This document shows, in pieces, positions 1-18,693 of a DNA stretch of 64,000 nt. Made by a program: the position numbers and the translations under genes. Location of the stretch: the NCBI GenBank assembly GCA_030340625.1, contig JAOPHQ010002912.1:38215-102214 (forward strand). Reading direction: 5' to 3'. The notes under the pieces are model-generated. The model saw nothing but the letters and a program-made list of their open reading frames with translations. It made no database searches and had not been told where the DNA came from. Positions within the stretch are counted from its first letter, which is position 1, and each line of letters starts with the position of its first letter. The DNA comes from Merluccius polli. Taxonomy: Eukaryota > Chordata > Actinopteri > Gadiformes > Merlucciidae.

Positions 1-265
1 AATATTACTATTAGTGTCATTAAGTACTGTTACCATATTACTATTACTGTGATGAAGTACTGTTATAATATTACTATTACTGTGATGAAGTACTGTTATA
101 ATATTACTATTACTGTGATGAAGTACTGTTATAATATTACTATTACTGTGATGAAGTACCGTTACAATATTACTATTAGTGTGATGAAGTACTGTTATAA
201 TATTACTTTTACTGTGATGAAGTACTGTTACAATATTACTATTACTGTAATGCTGTACTGTATCT
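1..265. repeat. 33-bp minisatellite, 3' flank of class I copy 1
   Basis: About eight tandem units of a 33-bp A/T-rich repeat built around ATATTACTATTACTGTGATG, truncated by the window edge. The same repeat has only two to three units downstream of copy 2 (about 10625-10695) and about 41 units downstream of copy 3. Because 33 is divisible by three, the array gives a spurious open frame. Confidence 0.9.
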
Positions 266-320
266 ATATAATCACCCTACCACCCATCCTCTAAAACATT
301 GTGATGTCACCAAATACTGA

Positions 321-7838
<7,518 letters not shown>

Positions 7839-7924
7839 CCTGCCGTCTCCACAGCAACACACCTGATGAGGAGACGTGGTGGAGCAGCGGGCTGCTGCTG
7901 TCTGAGCACAACAACACTACCGCA

Positions 7925-8000
7925 CAGCACATATAGGGACGGCCTCAGCCAATAGAAACCCAGGAAGGCTGCAGCGTCATCAGTTTCCAGGTGAAGCGGA
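7925..8000 (-). promoter_or_regulatory. MHC class I proximal promoter, copy 1 (X2/Y-like module and TATA-like box)
   Basis: Read on the minus strand, upstream of the leader ATG at 7838, the order is GGAAACTG, TGATGACG (X2/site-alpha-like, 7975-7982), an inverted CCAAT box CTATTGGCTGAG (7949-7953 core, Y/enhancer-B-like), then a TATA-like CTATATG (7930-7936). This order and spacing resemble the SXY module that binds RFX/CREB/NF-Y and NLRC5 at vertebrate class I promoters. The assignment is by motif only; factor binding is inferred. Confidence 0.6.
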
Positions 8001-8122
8001 ACCACGACGGTCAGGTGAAAATAACCTTAGTACACGAACACGCAGTTATAATGGAGTCATCTTTAGTGTCACTTTTGATTCATTTGCGTCGAGTTCATGC
8101 GATATTGAGCACACAGACATTA

Positions 8123-8126
<4 letters not shown>

Positions 8127-8204
<78 letters not shown>
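8127..8204. repeat. (TG)n microsatellite upstream of the copy 1 promoter
   Basis: About 78 bp of TG dinucleotide. Copy 2 has a much shorter version at 17720-17745 in the same relative place. Confidence 0.9.
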
Positions 8205-8205
<1 letters not shown>

Positions 8206-8325
8206 GAGCTTCCTTACTAGCGTCCTGAGATCACATGTCTGACAACCAAACCCCAGAGCTTTCTGTTTTACTCTGAGAACAAGGGTTGATATAGTACTTG
8301 GTCTCCAGTACTTTATACATCTCTG

Positions 8326-9407
8326 ACCACAGGTGTGCAGCCCCACCCAGCCAAGAGTCCAATCAGTCTGACTCAGGACAGGTGAGGCTGTAAACCAGCC
8401 AGCAACAGCACACACTCCACATACACCCTCCAAATATCCCCAACACCAAATTGCTCCCCCCCCATCCCCCATCCAAGCAAACAGGAAGAAAAAAAAGAAA
8501 GGAAAAAAAAAAAACACACACTGGACTCTCAACAGGGTTACCATACCTAAAAAAAATATAAACACAACCCCCCAAACCCCACTACCTCCACAGTGTCACA
8601 CGCCAACCCCACCCTCCCCCTCCGTCCCGGAGACCGGAGGCCTGGGGCTGCTGCTCCATCTGGCGGAGGTGTCTCTGGGCTGGCTGGTTGCAGGGGCTGG
8701 CTGGATGGGCTCGGAGGAGGCCCGACAGCTGGGCCGCGGAGGTAGCTCCTCGGAGGGCCTGGAACAGTCTGTAGGTACCCCCCTCCACCAGGGCGACGAG
8801 GCATGATCCCCCATCTCCTCCTGGAGCATGGGGCCTTGGGCTCCTGGTCCCCTGGCAGAGGGGCGGCTGGCCTGGGCTGCTCCAGGCTGGATCCGGGGGA
8901 GGCTAGCTGCAGACGGTTGCCGGTGGCGGTCGCTGCGCTGCCTCCCCGCTCCTCCGCTGGCCGTCGCTGCCGTTCAGGGGGAGCTGGTGCTGAGGTGGCT
9001 GTCCTCTGCCGCGGCTGGTGGCTCCAGTGCAGCTTTGGACAGCCCTTCCGTGTCCCGCCCTGGTCGGAGGAGCCCCACGTTGGGCGCCAGTGTGGCAGGG
9101 TCCCTCCTTACCACACGCCACCTAAGTGGCTTTCTTTGGGGCCCTCCGACACAGGACACGGGTAGATGTTGGTTCAAGATGTTTAATGGAGATTTCAGGT
9201 GGTATTCGCCGAGCTGATGTACAAACTGTCCTGACTGTGGCTCCTCCTGGAGTGTGTGTGTGGTGATGGCTGCTTTATCCCGGGTGCCATGATTGCTCTG
9301 CACCACAGGTGTGCAGCCCCACCCAGCCAGAGTCCAATCAGTGTGACTCAGGCCAGGTGAGGCTGTAAACCAGCCAGCAACACACACACTCCACACACAC
9401 CTCCACA
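8326..9407 (-). mobile_element. Internally deleted LTR retrotransposon with tRNA-Lys-type primer site
   Basis: On the minus strand, a 317-bp 5' LTR (9407 down to 9091) starts TGTGGAGG and ends CCTGCCACA. One base later comes TGGCGCCCAACGTGGGGC (9089-9072), a classic primer-binding site for a lysine tRNA. About 600 bp of proline-rich, gag-leader-like sequence follow. A fragment about 75% similar to the first ~110 bp of the LTR then reappears at 8326-8436, the remnant of the 3' LTR. No pol domain remains. Superfamily (Gypsy or ERV) cannot be decided from what is left. Confidence 0.75.
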
Positions 9408-9560
9408 GTCATGTTCTGACCTCAAGTTGAATGGACCCTCAGTGGTATCAGCCGACCAGCAGAGAGAGGACGGGTTCCAGTTCCACTCTCATAATGATAT
9501 CAATTCATGATTATCCATGCGTTGTATTCAGGAAGTCATGTTGTGAATAAACTGCTCCAG
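9408..9560 (+). pseudogene. psmb8: PSMB8 3' tail remnant (last codons and 3'UTR)
   Basis: Begins with the last three codons and stop (GTC ATG TTC TGA, 9408-9419) of the PSMB8 last exon seen at 22019-22105. It continues through the same 3'UTR to the polyadenylation signal AATAAA at 9546-9551. Everything upstream is gone; the deleted LTR element (8326-9407) abuts the break exactly. It converges on the 3' end of class I copy 2. Confidence 0.75.
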
Positions 9561-10620
9561 AGAAAAACATGATTATGATGTGTCTGTGAAATTATTTATA
9601 AAATGTATATTGAGCTTTAAAGGTATAGTCAGCGATTCTGGGGAAACATTGTTGATTTTATAAGTCAACACCAAAACAAATACACACAAATACCCCATTG
9701 GATTATGATCACTGACTATACTTTCGTGTTTTTTTCATGTAGTTTTCATGTACATATATTTAGTTATAAATGAATTAAATAGCATTGCTCTTGTACATTT
9801 ATACTGATTTGTAATAATAATTAAGTTTTGCAACTCATAGCCTAGCTTGTCTTGTTAGCAAGAATGCTATGTTACAGTGTTTCAAAACCAGTATTTATGG
9901 CTACAGGCTCAGTTTGACAGTTTGTCATTTATCAAATATTAGGTTTTGGGTCATAAATAACAAACTGGAATTGGAATTTTGGAAACTTTATTGACAGCAA
10001 AAATGAAAAGAAACTGCTTCTAATATGTTCATTATACAACACACAAAAAAATGATGAACTCTAAAATATTGATATAAAAGACTGAAGTGATTATTATTTA
10101 CAGGTAAGTGATATATTGTGAGAAAGATGTCGTTGAGGAATCGTCGAAGCACATCGACGGCCGCTGTATTGATTTCTGTACTACAATAATTATAGTAATC
10201 AACATATTAAAAATCTTGAACATTAATATTACTTCATAAAATCATTCATAAGTCAAGCAATTCCTCATTCAAATATTAAAAGTCATAATTTAATGGAATT
10301 ATTAAAATGATTTTTCGATAATAATTATTTGATATATTATCATTAGAGTATACAATGATTTGATATATATTTACACTTTTCTTACAGATTGATTGCTTTC
10401 AAAATAAATGTAATTATGAATGTTTTTGTGATTTATCAAACGTAGCATCTGAAGTTAGCTGAAGTCCCAAGCCTGCTGTAAGGATTATAAATGATGATCA
10501 ATCCCCTCCTTCTGGTTTAGAAAAGATGACCATGAGAAGCCTCTTCATGATTACATGTTGACCCTAAACAGCAAGGAAGCACAAGTCAGGATTAAAACAT
10601 TTATCACTAAAGATATCACT
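9561..10620. repeat. Intergenic segment duplicated at 22250-23335
   Basis: A/T-rich spacer between the PSMB8 tail and class I copy 2, nearly identical to the spacer before copy 3. No gene is visible. On the minus strand an AATAAA (9981-9986, plus TTTATT) about 770 bp past the copy 2 stop is a candidate class I polyadenylation signal, with its counterpart near 22683. It marks the shared border of the duplicated block. Confidence 0.7.
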
Positions 10621-10756
10621 GTTAATATACTGTTACAATATGACTTACTGTCATGAAGTACTGTTACAATATTACTGTTACTGTAATGCTGTACTGTATC
10701 TATATAATCACCCTCCCACCCATCCTCTAAAACATTGTGATGTCACCAAATACTGA

Positions 10757-10922
10757 CTATGTGTTGAGAGGTTGGGCCTCAGGAGCTGGACTCTGTTCCT
10801 CACTGTTCCCAGAGCTGCTGTGAGAACCTGGTAAGTAGCAGAACGTGAGGAGGAGAAGTCATGAAGTTATCTGGATCAACAGAGCTGTATAGTCCAGTGA
10901 GCTACATGTACCTAGATCAACA

Positions 10923-10973
<51 letters not shown>

Positions 10974-10990
10974 CAGTAGTAGTAGTAGTA

Positions 10991-11025
<35 letters not shown>

Positions 11026-12265
11026 TTAATCATAAGAGCAGGACTGAAGTAAAAACACATTGAACTCACCAGCGAGTCGGTGTTTGGCTGAACCTAAGGA
11101 TGAAGAGAAATGATGAGTGTGTAACAGTGGTAAACATCCTAATGTTATTATACATCTACCAATCAGATGATAGTGTGGTAAACATCCTAATGTTATTATA
11201 CGTCTACCAATCAGATGATAGTGTGGTAAACATCCTAATGTTATTATACGTCTACCAATCAGATGATAGTGTGGTAAACATCCTAATGTTATTATACGTC
11301 TACCAATCAGATGATAGTGTGGTAAACATCCTAATGTTATTATACGTCTACCAATCAGATGATAGTGTGGTAAACATCCTAATGTTATTATACGTCTACC
11401 AATCAGATGATAGTGTGGTAAACATCCTAATGTTATTATACGTCTACCAATCAGATGATAGTGTGATTCACTCACCGCTCCTCTTCTTGTACACAAAGAC
11501 TCCAGCAACACCAACAGCAGCAACAGCAGCGAGGATGAGAACAGCGATGATGATGGGGGTGGTGATGTCATTCTTGACCCCTTCAGGTAAACCAAGAAAA
11601 GAAAATGAGGTGTGTGATAATACTCCGTGTTGGACAGTCCTTCCATCACTTCACCACGTATCTGCAGGTCAGTGTACAGACACATGCTGCTACACACATG
11701 ATATATATATTCAGAATCTCCTGGAGCTCAGGGTCATGTGACCTGCCGCTGACACTGATCCTAGCCTTGTCCTCTCACTACGACTCATTTACCCACAATC
11801 CACCGTGGTCCACCAACGTGGTCCGGTGTGTTTACCACGTGGCTTCAGGTGTGTCCAGGTAGACCAGTGGTTGTGATGAGGTCAGGTGGAGGTGGTGAGA
11901 CAGGTGTTCCTACCTCCATCCCTTCCAGGGCCGGTCTTTCCCCAGTTGGTCCTGACGAGGGCCGGGTCCAGTCGGGTAGAGATGTCCTCGATGCCTTTCA
12001 GCTGGACCACACACTCGTACCTCCGCCAGTCCTCCCGTGGGACCGACGTCAGGTCCAGGTCCACGCTGACCTGGAAGGTCCCGTCGGGGTTGGGGAGGAC
12101 CTCCCCATGGTCCACATGCTCATAAAGCTCATCGCCGTCTCTCATCCAGAACACCACCACCTTGTCAGGGTAGAAGCCTGTAGCATGGCACACCACTGGG
12201 GAGGAGGGTCTCCTCTGGAGGAGAGACACCTCAGGACGCTCTGGGGGGGGGGGGGGGGGGGGGGG

Positions 12266-12301
<36 letters not shown>

Positions 12302-14400
12302 CATCCGTAAGAAAGTAACTTGAGTAAAAGTCATAAAGTAGCTCAAATAAAATGTACTTAAGTATCAAAAGTATTCCTCTGGGTTATACTGTACTAAAGT
12401 ATCAAAAGTATTTTTCTGGGTTAAACTGTACTTAAGTATCAACAGTATTTCTGTGGGTTAAACTGTACTTAAGTGTCAACAGTATTTCTGTGGGTTAAAC
12501 TGTACTTAAGTATCAACAGTATTTCTGTGGGTTAAACTGTACTTAAGTGTCAACAGTATTTCTCTGGGTTAAACTGTACTTAAGTATCAAAAGTATTTCT
12601 CTGGGTTAAACTGTACTAAAGTATCAAAAGTATTTCTGTGGGTTAAACTGTACTTAAGTGTCAAAAGTATTTCTCTGGGTTAAACTGTACTAAAGTATCA
12701 AAAGTATTTCTCTGGGTTAAACTGTACTTAAGTATCAACAGTATTTCTCTGGGTTAAACTGTACTTAAGTATCAACAGTATTTCTGTGGGTTAAACTGTA
12801 CTTAAGTGTCAAAAGTATGTCTCTGGGTTAAACTGTACTTAAGTATCAAAAGTATTTCTCTGGGTTAAACTGTACTTAAGAATCAACAGTATTTCTGTGG
12901 GTTAAACTGTACTTAAGTGTCAACAGTATGTCTCTGGGTTAAACTGTACTTAAGTATCAACAGTATTTCTGTGGGTTAAACTGTACTTAAGTGTCAACAG
13001 TATGTCTCTGGGTTAAACTGTACTTAAGTGTCAACAGTATTTATCTGGGTTAAACTGTACTTAAGTATCAACAGTATTTCTGTGGGTTAAACTGTACTTA
13101 AGTGTCAACAGTATTTCTCTGGGTTAAACTGTACTTAAGAATCAACAGTATTTCTGTGGGTTAAACTGTACTTAAGTGTCAACAGTATTTCTCTGGGTTA
13201 AACTGTACTTAAGTATCAACAGTATGTCTCTGGGTTAAACTGTACTTAAGTGTCAGTAGTAACAGTAAACAGTACATATGTCGGGAGGGTCGTGGTCATA
13301 ATCGTCACTAATTTCAGAACAAAGATTTAACATTTCCAAACGTTTTGGAATAAACCAAATAAAGGAAATGTTTATTTTGACAGTGAGAAACAAAGTCGGC
13401 TGTTAAAAGGAAATCAAACAGACGGCATCGCCTGTCCAGGCGTCTTTCCGACGGCGGCGGTTGAGTCAAATCAAATGAAGGAGCCGTTCTTAACTGAAGG
13501 GATTCGGCCAAAATGTGCTTTTCTGGGCGCGTCCCGGCGCTGTCCCCGTTAAAGAAACAAACAAGCAAACAAACAACGCGGAAAATAACCAAATGGGTTT
13601 TGTTTCTATTCAACAAGTGATGTCATCGGCGTATGTCCGAACACCGCGTTGCCCCGGTAACAGCGACTACCGCGGCAAGCCTAGTACCTGGGCCCATAGA
13701 TATATATAGAACACTAGATGTGTTACGGCGGAGTCTAGAACGTCCTCACAGGTCGGCCATCTTACTCCAGGCAAGACGGTCGACCACAGGCGTCTCACCA
13801 CAGGCAAGATCTCTGTGCAGGGGGGGGGACTTCAACATGCAGCCTTTCTTATAGCCTTTTTATTATTATTATTTTTTATTATGCAGTGTCATAACTACAT
13901 CTTTGACGTTTATAACAAACCAAACCGTTTGAAAATCGGATGAAATTTGAGCAAGTTCTGGTTATCTAAAAGTACCACTACAACACGTTATGGGGGACCG
14001 AGCCGCCTGGAGTAAGACGGCCGCCATGTGCGGACGTTCGACTCCGTTGGCCAGCAAGGCGGACGAGGCGTCTAGTGCTCTATATATATCTATGCCTGGG
14101 CCCACCGGGTCATGTGACTACCTGTTCTCTGCAGAGTGCTCTTCCCATAGTCCAGGTACTTCTTCAGCCAGGCAACACACTCCTTGTTGAAGTAGTTCTT
14201 ATTGTATTCTAACTGAGCTCTATTCTGATCCAATCTCAGTTTGGAGATGAAAGCCTGTGGTGTTGGAGCGATCCATCTCAGGTTCTTCAGGTCCAACACT
14301 AGGAAGTCCTCCCCATCATAACCATACTGGAGATAACCATCAGTGGTATCATCCTCATCATCCCACTCACAACCATACATCCTCTGAAACATGTGGACAC

Positions 14401-14451
<51 letters not shown>

Positions 14452-16061
14452 TAACTGTATGTCTGTAGATTAACTGTCTGTAGAATAACTGTCTCTCTGG
14501 AGGCTAACTCTCTGTAGGTTAGCTGTCTGTCTGTACGTTACCTGTGTGTCTGTAGGTTAACTGTCTGTAGAAAAACTGTCTCTCTGAAGGCTAACTGTCT
14601 GTAGGTTACCTGTCTGTCTGTAGGTTACTGCCTGTCTGTAAGTTAACTGTCTGTCTGTAGGTTAACTGTCTGTAGGTTAAATGTCTGTAGGTTAAATATG
14701 TGCAGGTTAACGGTCTGTCTGTAGATAAGCTGTCTGTCTGTAGATTAACTGTATGTCTGGTGCGTAACTGTCTGTCTTTAGGTTAACTGTCTGTAGAATA
14801 ACTGTCTTTCTGGGGGCTAACACCGGATTTCCGGGGACATGAGCGTCGCGTTACGGCTGCGTCCTCTGCCCTGCGTCAATCTCCCCCGGGAGCGTAACGG
14901 CAGCGTAGCGCTGCGAGGCGGCAGGATTCGCGGGATCACGCGAGAACTACAAGACCACGTGAGAATCAGGAGACCACGCGATCATTTGTGGATGTCAAAA
15001 TAGAACAAACAAATAAAAGGTCACTTTGTCTGTCAGAAGTTGATTTGCTGTTGATTTGGTCTTTTTTTCCTAGATTTGTGTGCTTCTACCATGAGTTGGT
15101 AGGCTATATAGTAAATGTTTACTTTTTTGTCTGGTTTAATTGTGTTTAGTGTTTATTATTGTTATGTCCTAATGTGTTGTGCTGTAGCCTATAGACAAAG
15201 TCAGTTATAAACGACAACGATGTGTGGCTGTGTTCGATCGGGAGGGCGGTTTTATTTTGAAAATTGACCGGATGCTCTATGGCTTTTACTATTTCACTTC
15301 CTGCCCGGTCGGTCTGCTCTGTTTAAATTGACGCGGTTCAGCAGTGGCTCGCATCAAAAATAGAACGCTACGTAAAGATAGCGTTGCGGCTGCGGCGTGC
15401 CGCTCCTGGGACGCAGCTGAGACGTTACGCAGCGGCCGGTGGAAATGCTTTCATTGACTAGAGTGGCAGCGATCAGCAGCGGTGACCGCGACGCAGCCGT
15501 AGCGCGACGCTCACGTCCCCGGTGGAAATGAGCAGTAACTGTCTGTAGGTTAACTGTCTGTAGATTAACTGTCTGTCTGGACTCGGTTAATTGTCTGTAG
15601 ACAGTAGTAGGAGCTTAACAGTCTGTCTGGAGGTTGACTGTCTGTAGATTAACTGTGTCTGGAGGTTAACTGTCTGTAGGTTAAATGTCTGTCTGTAGGT
15701 TAACTGTTTGTCTGGAGGCTAACTGTCTGTAGGTTACCTGTCTGTCTGTACGTTAACTGTCTGTGTTTAAGTTAACTGTTTGTCTGGAGGTTAACTGTCT
15801 GTAGGTTAACTGTCTGTAGGTTACCTGTCTGCCTGCAGATGAACTCCTGTTGAGCATCCCATAATATGAGTAGTGATGAAGTAGTGTAAAGGTAACACTG
15901 TATATAAAGGATGATGTACTGCAGTATTACTGTGTAATAAACCACTACAGGTCTCCTGAAGCTGCTGCATCACCTGATCCATCCCATAATATTCTGCTGA
16001 CTGTCTCACCAGGACACTGCCACTGCTGCTCTGTGTGTGAATGCTGCTCTAGGAGTATTAT

Positions 16062-16136
<75 letters not shown>

Positions 16137-16414
16137 AAACATACCTCCTGTCTGGTTGAAGCGCTGCTTCGCAATCTCAATGTTGACTTTGTTGGCCTGC
16201 TGGGCCCTCAGATAGAGTCCAGTTTGCCTCTCCAGGTATTGTGGGTTATCTCTGGTGAGCTGGTCCATCCAGGACTGTTTGAGTTCTGCTTTCTGGCTGT
16301 TGCTGTCATAGTAAATAAACTGAAGTTCATCCACCATCCCAACAGCCACAAACTCTGGGAAGTTTGAGACTCCAGACGACGCCGTGCGGAAATACTTCAG
16401 AGAGTGAATAACTG

Positions 16415-16445
<31 letters not shown>

Positions 16446-17443
16446 GTTAATACTGTACATCACGGTCAGAGAGACAGGCACATGGCCCCTCCCAGCATAT
16501 AGCCCCCCCCCCCCCGCTGCCCCCCCCCCCAGCATGTAGCCCCGCCCCTGTCCCCTCCCAGCATGTAGCCCCGCCCCCTGGCTACAGGTATTTCGGGAGG
16601 TTTTGTTTTAACTTTATTGACATGTCAACAGGTTACAGTACAACGCTGGCCGTCCAAACGCTTCAACTAAAACACAAACAGCTTCATTTTAATCTTGCAT
16701 ACTAACAGTGATTTGACATCGTTTCAACTCAATGTTTCATTCTTACCGTATCAGTATATTCCTTAATTCACCTGCGCATTTTAATGACATACATATTTAC
16801 ATTGTTAAGGATTTGAAATCCAGAATGATTTATAGTGAGATTAAATGTGTCTTCTGTCGATAAGGTGAACATTTAATGTGTAATGCTTTTCTTGTCAAAC
16901 ACTCGTATTGTATTGAAATATAAATATCTATGATCATATGAATTGATAAATAGTTCAAGTTCAGTAGGATCCAACAATATGAATGTGGTCCTGAAATAGC
17001 TGCGAATGAAACATATCTGAGTGTTCATAAAATAGTTGATTAAAAATTAAAAACTAGACATGAATCGGCTGTGAACTGGACGTTAATGTCCGTCGGTACC
17101 GATCAGAATTGACGGTAACTTTCATCATAAGTTTCACTTTCGTTTCGTCACTTCGGACCCAAAAATAAAGTCGGTCGGAACACAACGCAAAATCATTTCT
17201 CATAAAATGGTTTAAATAGTGGAACAAGTCAGTTATGAATCCTCTTGTGGATTCATTGGCCACATTTGAGCTCGCACACCAAACGCATTTTCCGATGACG
17301 CAGGAAATACAAGGCCAGTAAAAACCCGAGTGTCTTCAGGAACCGAAGACAGTTGTGACCCAGAAGACAGACTGTGAAGCAGTCTCACCTGAAGAGACAC
17401 CGTGACAGAGTCCCAGCAGCACGACTAGTCCTCCTGCCTTCAT
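10757..17443 (-). CDS. MHC class I alpha chain, copy 2 (seven coding exons, intact)
   Basis: Same architecture as copy 1. Exons: 17389-17443 leader, 16145-16411 alpha1, 14122-14400 alpha2, 11914-12240 alpha3, 11476-11580 transmembrane, 11070-11093 and 10757-10827 tail; total 1128 bp with no internal stop. The leader, Ig cysteines, NQTGG glycosylation site, transmembrane segment and tail match copy 1. The alpha1 helix differs (LERQTGLYLRAQQANK), and the position equivalent to human residue 99 is Tyr (RMYGCEW). The F-pocket stretch is ISKLRLDQ, so the human-equivalent K146 and W147 are Arg and Leu. This suggests an altered C-terminal peptide clamp, possibly a non-classical or locus-specific role. 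Private features are the 400-bp element in intron 3 and the 25-unit 37-bp minisatellite. Confidence 0.92.
10921..11022. repeat. (AGT)n tract, intron between exons 6 and 7, copy 2
   Basis: AGT trinucleotide repeat with occasional AGC, orthologous to the tracts in copies 1 and 3 but shorter. Confidence 0.9.
11124..11465. repeat. 48-bp minisatellite, seven units, intron 5 of copy 2
   Basis: Seven near-identical 48-bp units, against five in copy 1 and three in copy 3. The units within copy 2 are more alike than the unit count would suggest for an old array, pointing to recent homogenisation. Confidence 0.92.
12345..13256. repeat. 37-bp minisatellite, about 25 units, intron 3 of copy 2
   Basis: Tandem units around CTGTACTTAAGTATCAACAG and TTTCTGTGGGTT with TATC/TGTC and TCTG/TGTG variants alternating. 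The paralogous sites have three to four units, so this is a copy-2-specific expansion of about 0.8 kb. Confidence 0.92.
13695..14094. mobile_element. 400-bp MITE with 8-bp target duplication, intron 3 of copy 2
   Basis: Perfect terminal inverted repeat CATAGATATATATAGA at both ends, with long imperfect subterminal inverted repeats (for example CTTACTCCAGGC on both arms). It is flanked by an 8-bp direct repeat CCTGGGCC (13687-13694 and 14095-14102) that is single in copies 1 and 3. An 8-bp duplication fits the hAT superfamily. It lies 27 bp from the alpha2 exon donor. Confidence 0.85.
14403..15836. repeat. (GA)n and CTGT/GGTTAA minisatellite of intron 2, copy 2
   Basis: A GA tract (14403-14448) at the alpha2 acceptor is followed by degenerate CTGTCTGTAGGTTAA-type units. 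They are interrupted by the 715-bp element and run to the intron sequence shared by all copies near 15836. Confidence 0.85.
14821..15535. mobile_element. 715-bp TAA-flanked MITE, intron 2 of copy 2
   Basis: Same element, length, orientation and insertion site as 5176-5890 in copy 1, again between TAA repeats (14818-14820 and 15536-15538). It has few substitutions relative to copy 1. Insertion therefore predates the split of copies 1 and 2. Confidence 0.8.
16062..16133. repeat. (TG)n tract next to the exon 2 donor, copy 2
   Basis: About 72 bp of TG dinucleotide beginning about 10 bp from the alpha1 exon donor. Confidence 0.9.
17130..17141 (-). promoter_or_regulatory. Interferon-stimulated response element in intron 1, copy 2
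   Basis: GAAAGTGAAACT on the minus strand, identical to the copy 1 element and at the same distance from the leader exon. Confidence 0.5.
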
Positions 17444-17529
17444 CCTGCCGTCTCCACAGCAACACACCTGATGAGGAGACGTGGTGGAGCAGCGGGCTGC
17501 TGCTGTCTGAGCACAACAACACTACCGCA

Positions 17530-17605
17530 CAGCACATAGAGGGACGGCCTCAGCCAATAGAAACCCAGGAAGGCTGCAGCGTCATCAGTTTCCAGGTGAA
17601 GCGAA
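17530..17605 (-). promoter_or_regulatory. MHC class I proximal promoter, copy 2 (TATA-like box altered)
   Basis: Same X2-like (TGATGACG, 17580-17587) and inverted CCAAT (17553-17557) elements as copy 1. The TATA-like heptamer CTATATG of copy 1 is CTCTATG here, a single substitution in the only TATA-like sequence of the module. Confidence 0.58.
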
Positions 17606-17820
17606 ACCACGACGGTCAAGTGAAAATAACACGAACACGCAGTTATAGGAGTCATCTTTAGTGTCACTTTTGATTCATTTGCGTCGAGTTCATGCGATAT
17701 TGAGCCTAAACAGACATTACAGTGTGTGTGTGTGTGTGTGTGTGTTTATGAGCTTCCTCACTAGCGTCCTGAGATCACATGTCTGACAGCCAAACCCCAG
17801 AGCTTTCTGTTTTACTCCGA

Positions 17821-17912
17821 GAACAAGTCTGACCTGATGAATGGATGATGAATGGATGATGGATGGATGGATGATGAATGGATGATAAATGGATGATGAA
17901 TGGGTGATGGAC
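17821..17912. repeat. GATGAATG/GATGGATG simple repeat
   Basis: Degenerate tetranucleotide tract upstream of the copy 2 promoter, at the point where similarity to the copy 1 upstream region ends. Confidence 0.8.
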
Positions 17913-18042
17913 AGAAGAGTGCAGTTCCTGTAACTGCTGACAATTCAAAACCTTTCAAATGATTTGCATTTCCTGGTCCAAACTCATCAACTTATAGTTG
18001 CTATAAACGTGTGTGTGTGTGTGTGTGTGGGGGGGGGGGGGG

Positions 18043-18135
18043 GATGTGGTTCTGGAGGCTAACCTGTGGGAGTGTGGCTACAGGGCTCCAACGGCCAGGA
18101 AGACAGGAACCACCATCGCTGGAGTGGTCTCCAAG
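18043..18135 (+). pseudogene. PSMB10/PSMB13-type proteasome beta exon fragment
   Basis: Translates as DVVLEANLWECGYRAPTARK followed by TGTTIAGVVSK, then a GT donor at 18136. This matches the region around the mature N-terminus of the PSMB7/10/13 branch (...GY.AP.ARKTGTTIAG...), including the catalytic threonine of the TTIAG motif. The exon is open and its donor is intact. However, a poly-G/TG tract replaces the upstream acceptor, and none of the following exons of this gene is found in the window. It is a relic of an MHC-linked immunoproteasome gene; whether psmb10 or psmb13 cannot be settled from 31 residues. Confidence 0.75.
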
Positions 18136-18142
18136 GTGACCA

Positions 18143-18228
<86 letters not shown>

Positions 18229-18251
18229 ATTTATAATAATTAAATAACACA

Positions 18252-18329
<78 letters not shown>
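18143..18329. repeat. (AC)n followed by (TG)n, inverted dinucleotide arms
   Basis: About 80 bp of AC, a 30-bp spacer, then about 75 bp of TG. The two tracts are complementary and could fold into a hairpin. They separate the PSMB10/13-type exon from the PSMB8-type exon. Confidence 0.9.
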
Positions 18330-18330
<1 letters not shown>

Positions 18331-18331
<1 letters not shown>

Positions 18332-18453
18332 AGCTGAGGACCAGAAGGAGGATCTCGGTGTCCGCTGCCTCCAAGCTGCTGACCAACATGATGCTGGGCT
18401 ACAAGAACATGGGGCTGTCTATGGGGAGCATGGTCTGTGGCTCGGACCAGAAG
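18331..18453 (+). pseudogene. psmb8: PSMB8 (LMP7) internal exon fragment
   Basis: Forty-one open codons, including RRRISVSAASKLLTNMMLGY and GLSMGSMVCGSDQK, match the PSMB8 stretch that in vertebrates reads ISVSAASKLLSNMM...GMGLSMGSM.CG. The block ends at a GT donor (18454). Upstream a TG tract replaces the acceptor; downstream a CTGT repeat begins inside the donor. The next PSMB8 exon (GPGLYYVD... region) is not seen; only the last exon reappears at 22019. The gene is therefore broken. The open frame and lack of stops suggest loss was recent or that the sequence derives from a functional neighbour. Confidence 0.8.
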
Positions 18454-18693
18454 GTTCTGTCTGTCTGTCTGTCTGTCTGTCTGTCACCTGTCTGTCTGTC
18501 TGTCTGTCTGTCACCTGTCTGTCTGTCTGTCTGTCTGTCTGTCCATGGGGAGCATTAACATGCTCACCAAAACACATAAAGCCAGGTATAAAATCACCAT
18601 TAAAAGACTCATTGTGATGAGATCAGTGAAACCACATCAGGAGTTCGTCTGAGACATTCTGACCATCACAACACAACAAGTATGAACACATCC

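Noticed and set aside
8547..8829. Overlapping proline-rich minus-strand frames
   Set aside because: They lie between a primer-binding site and an LTR fragment and overlap in several frames; more likely gag-leader remnants than a host gene.
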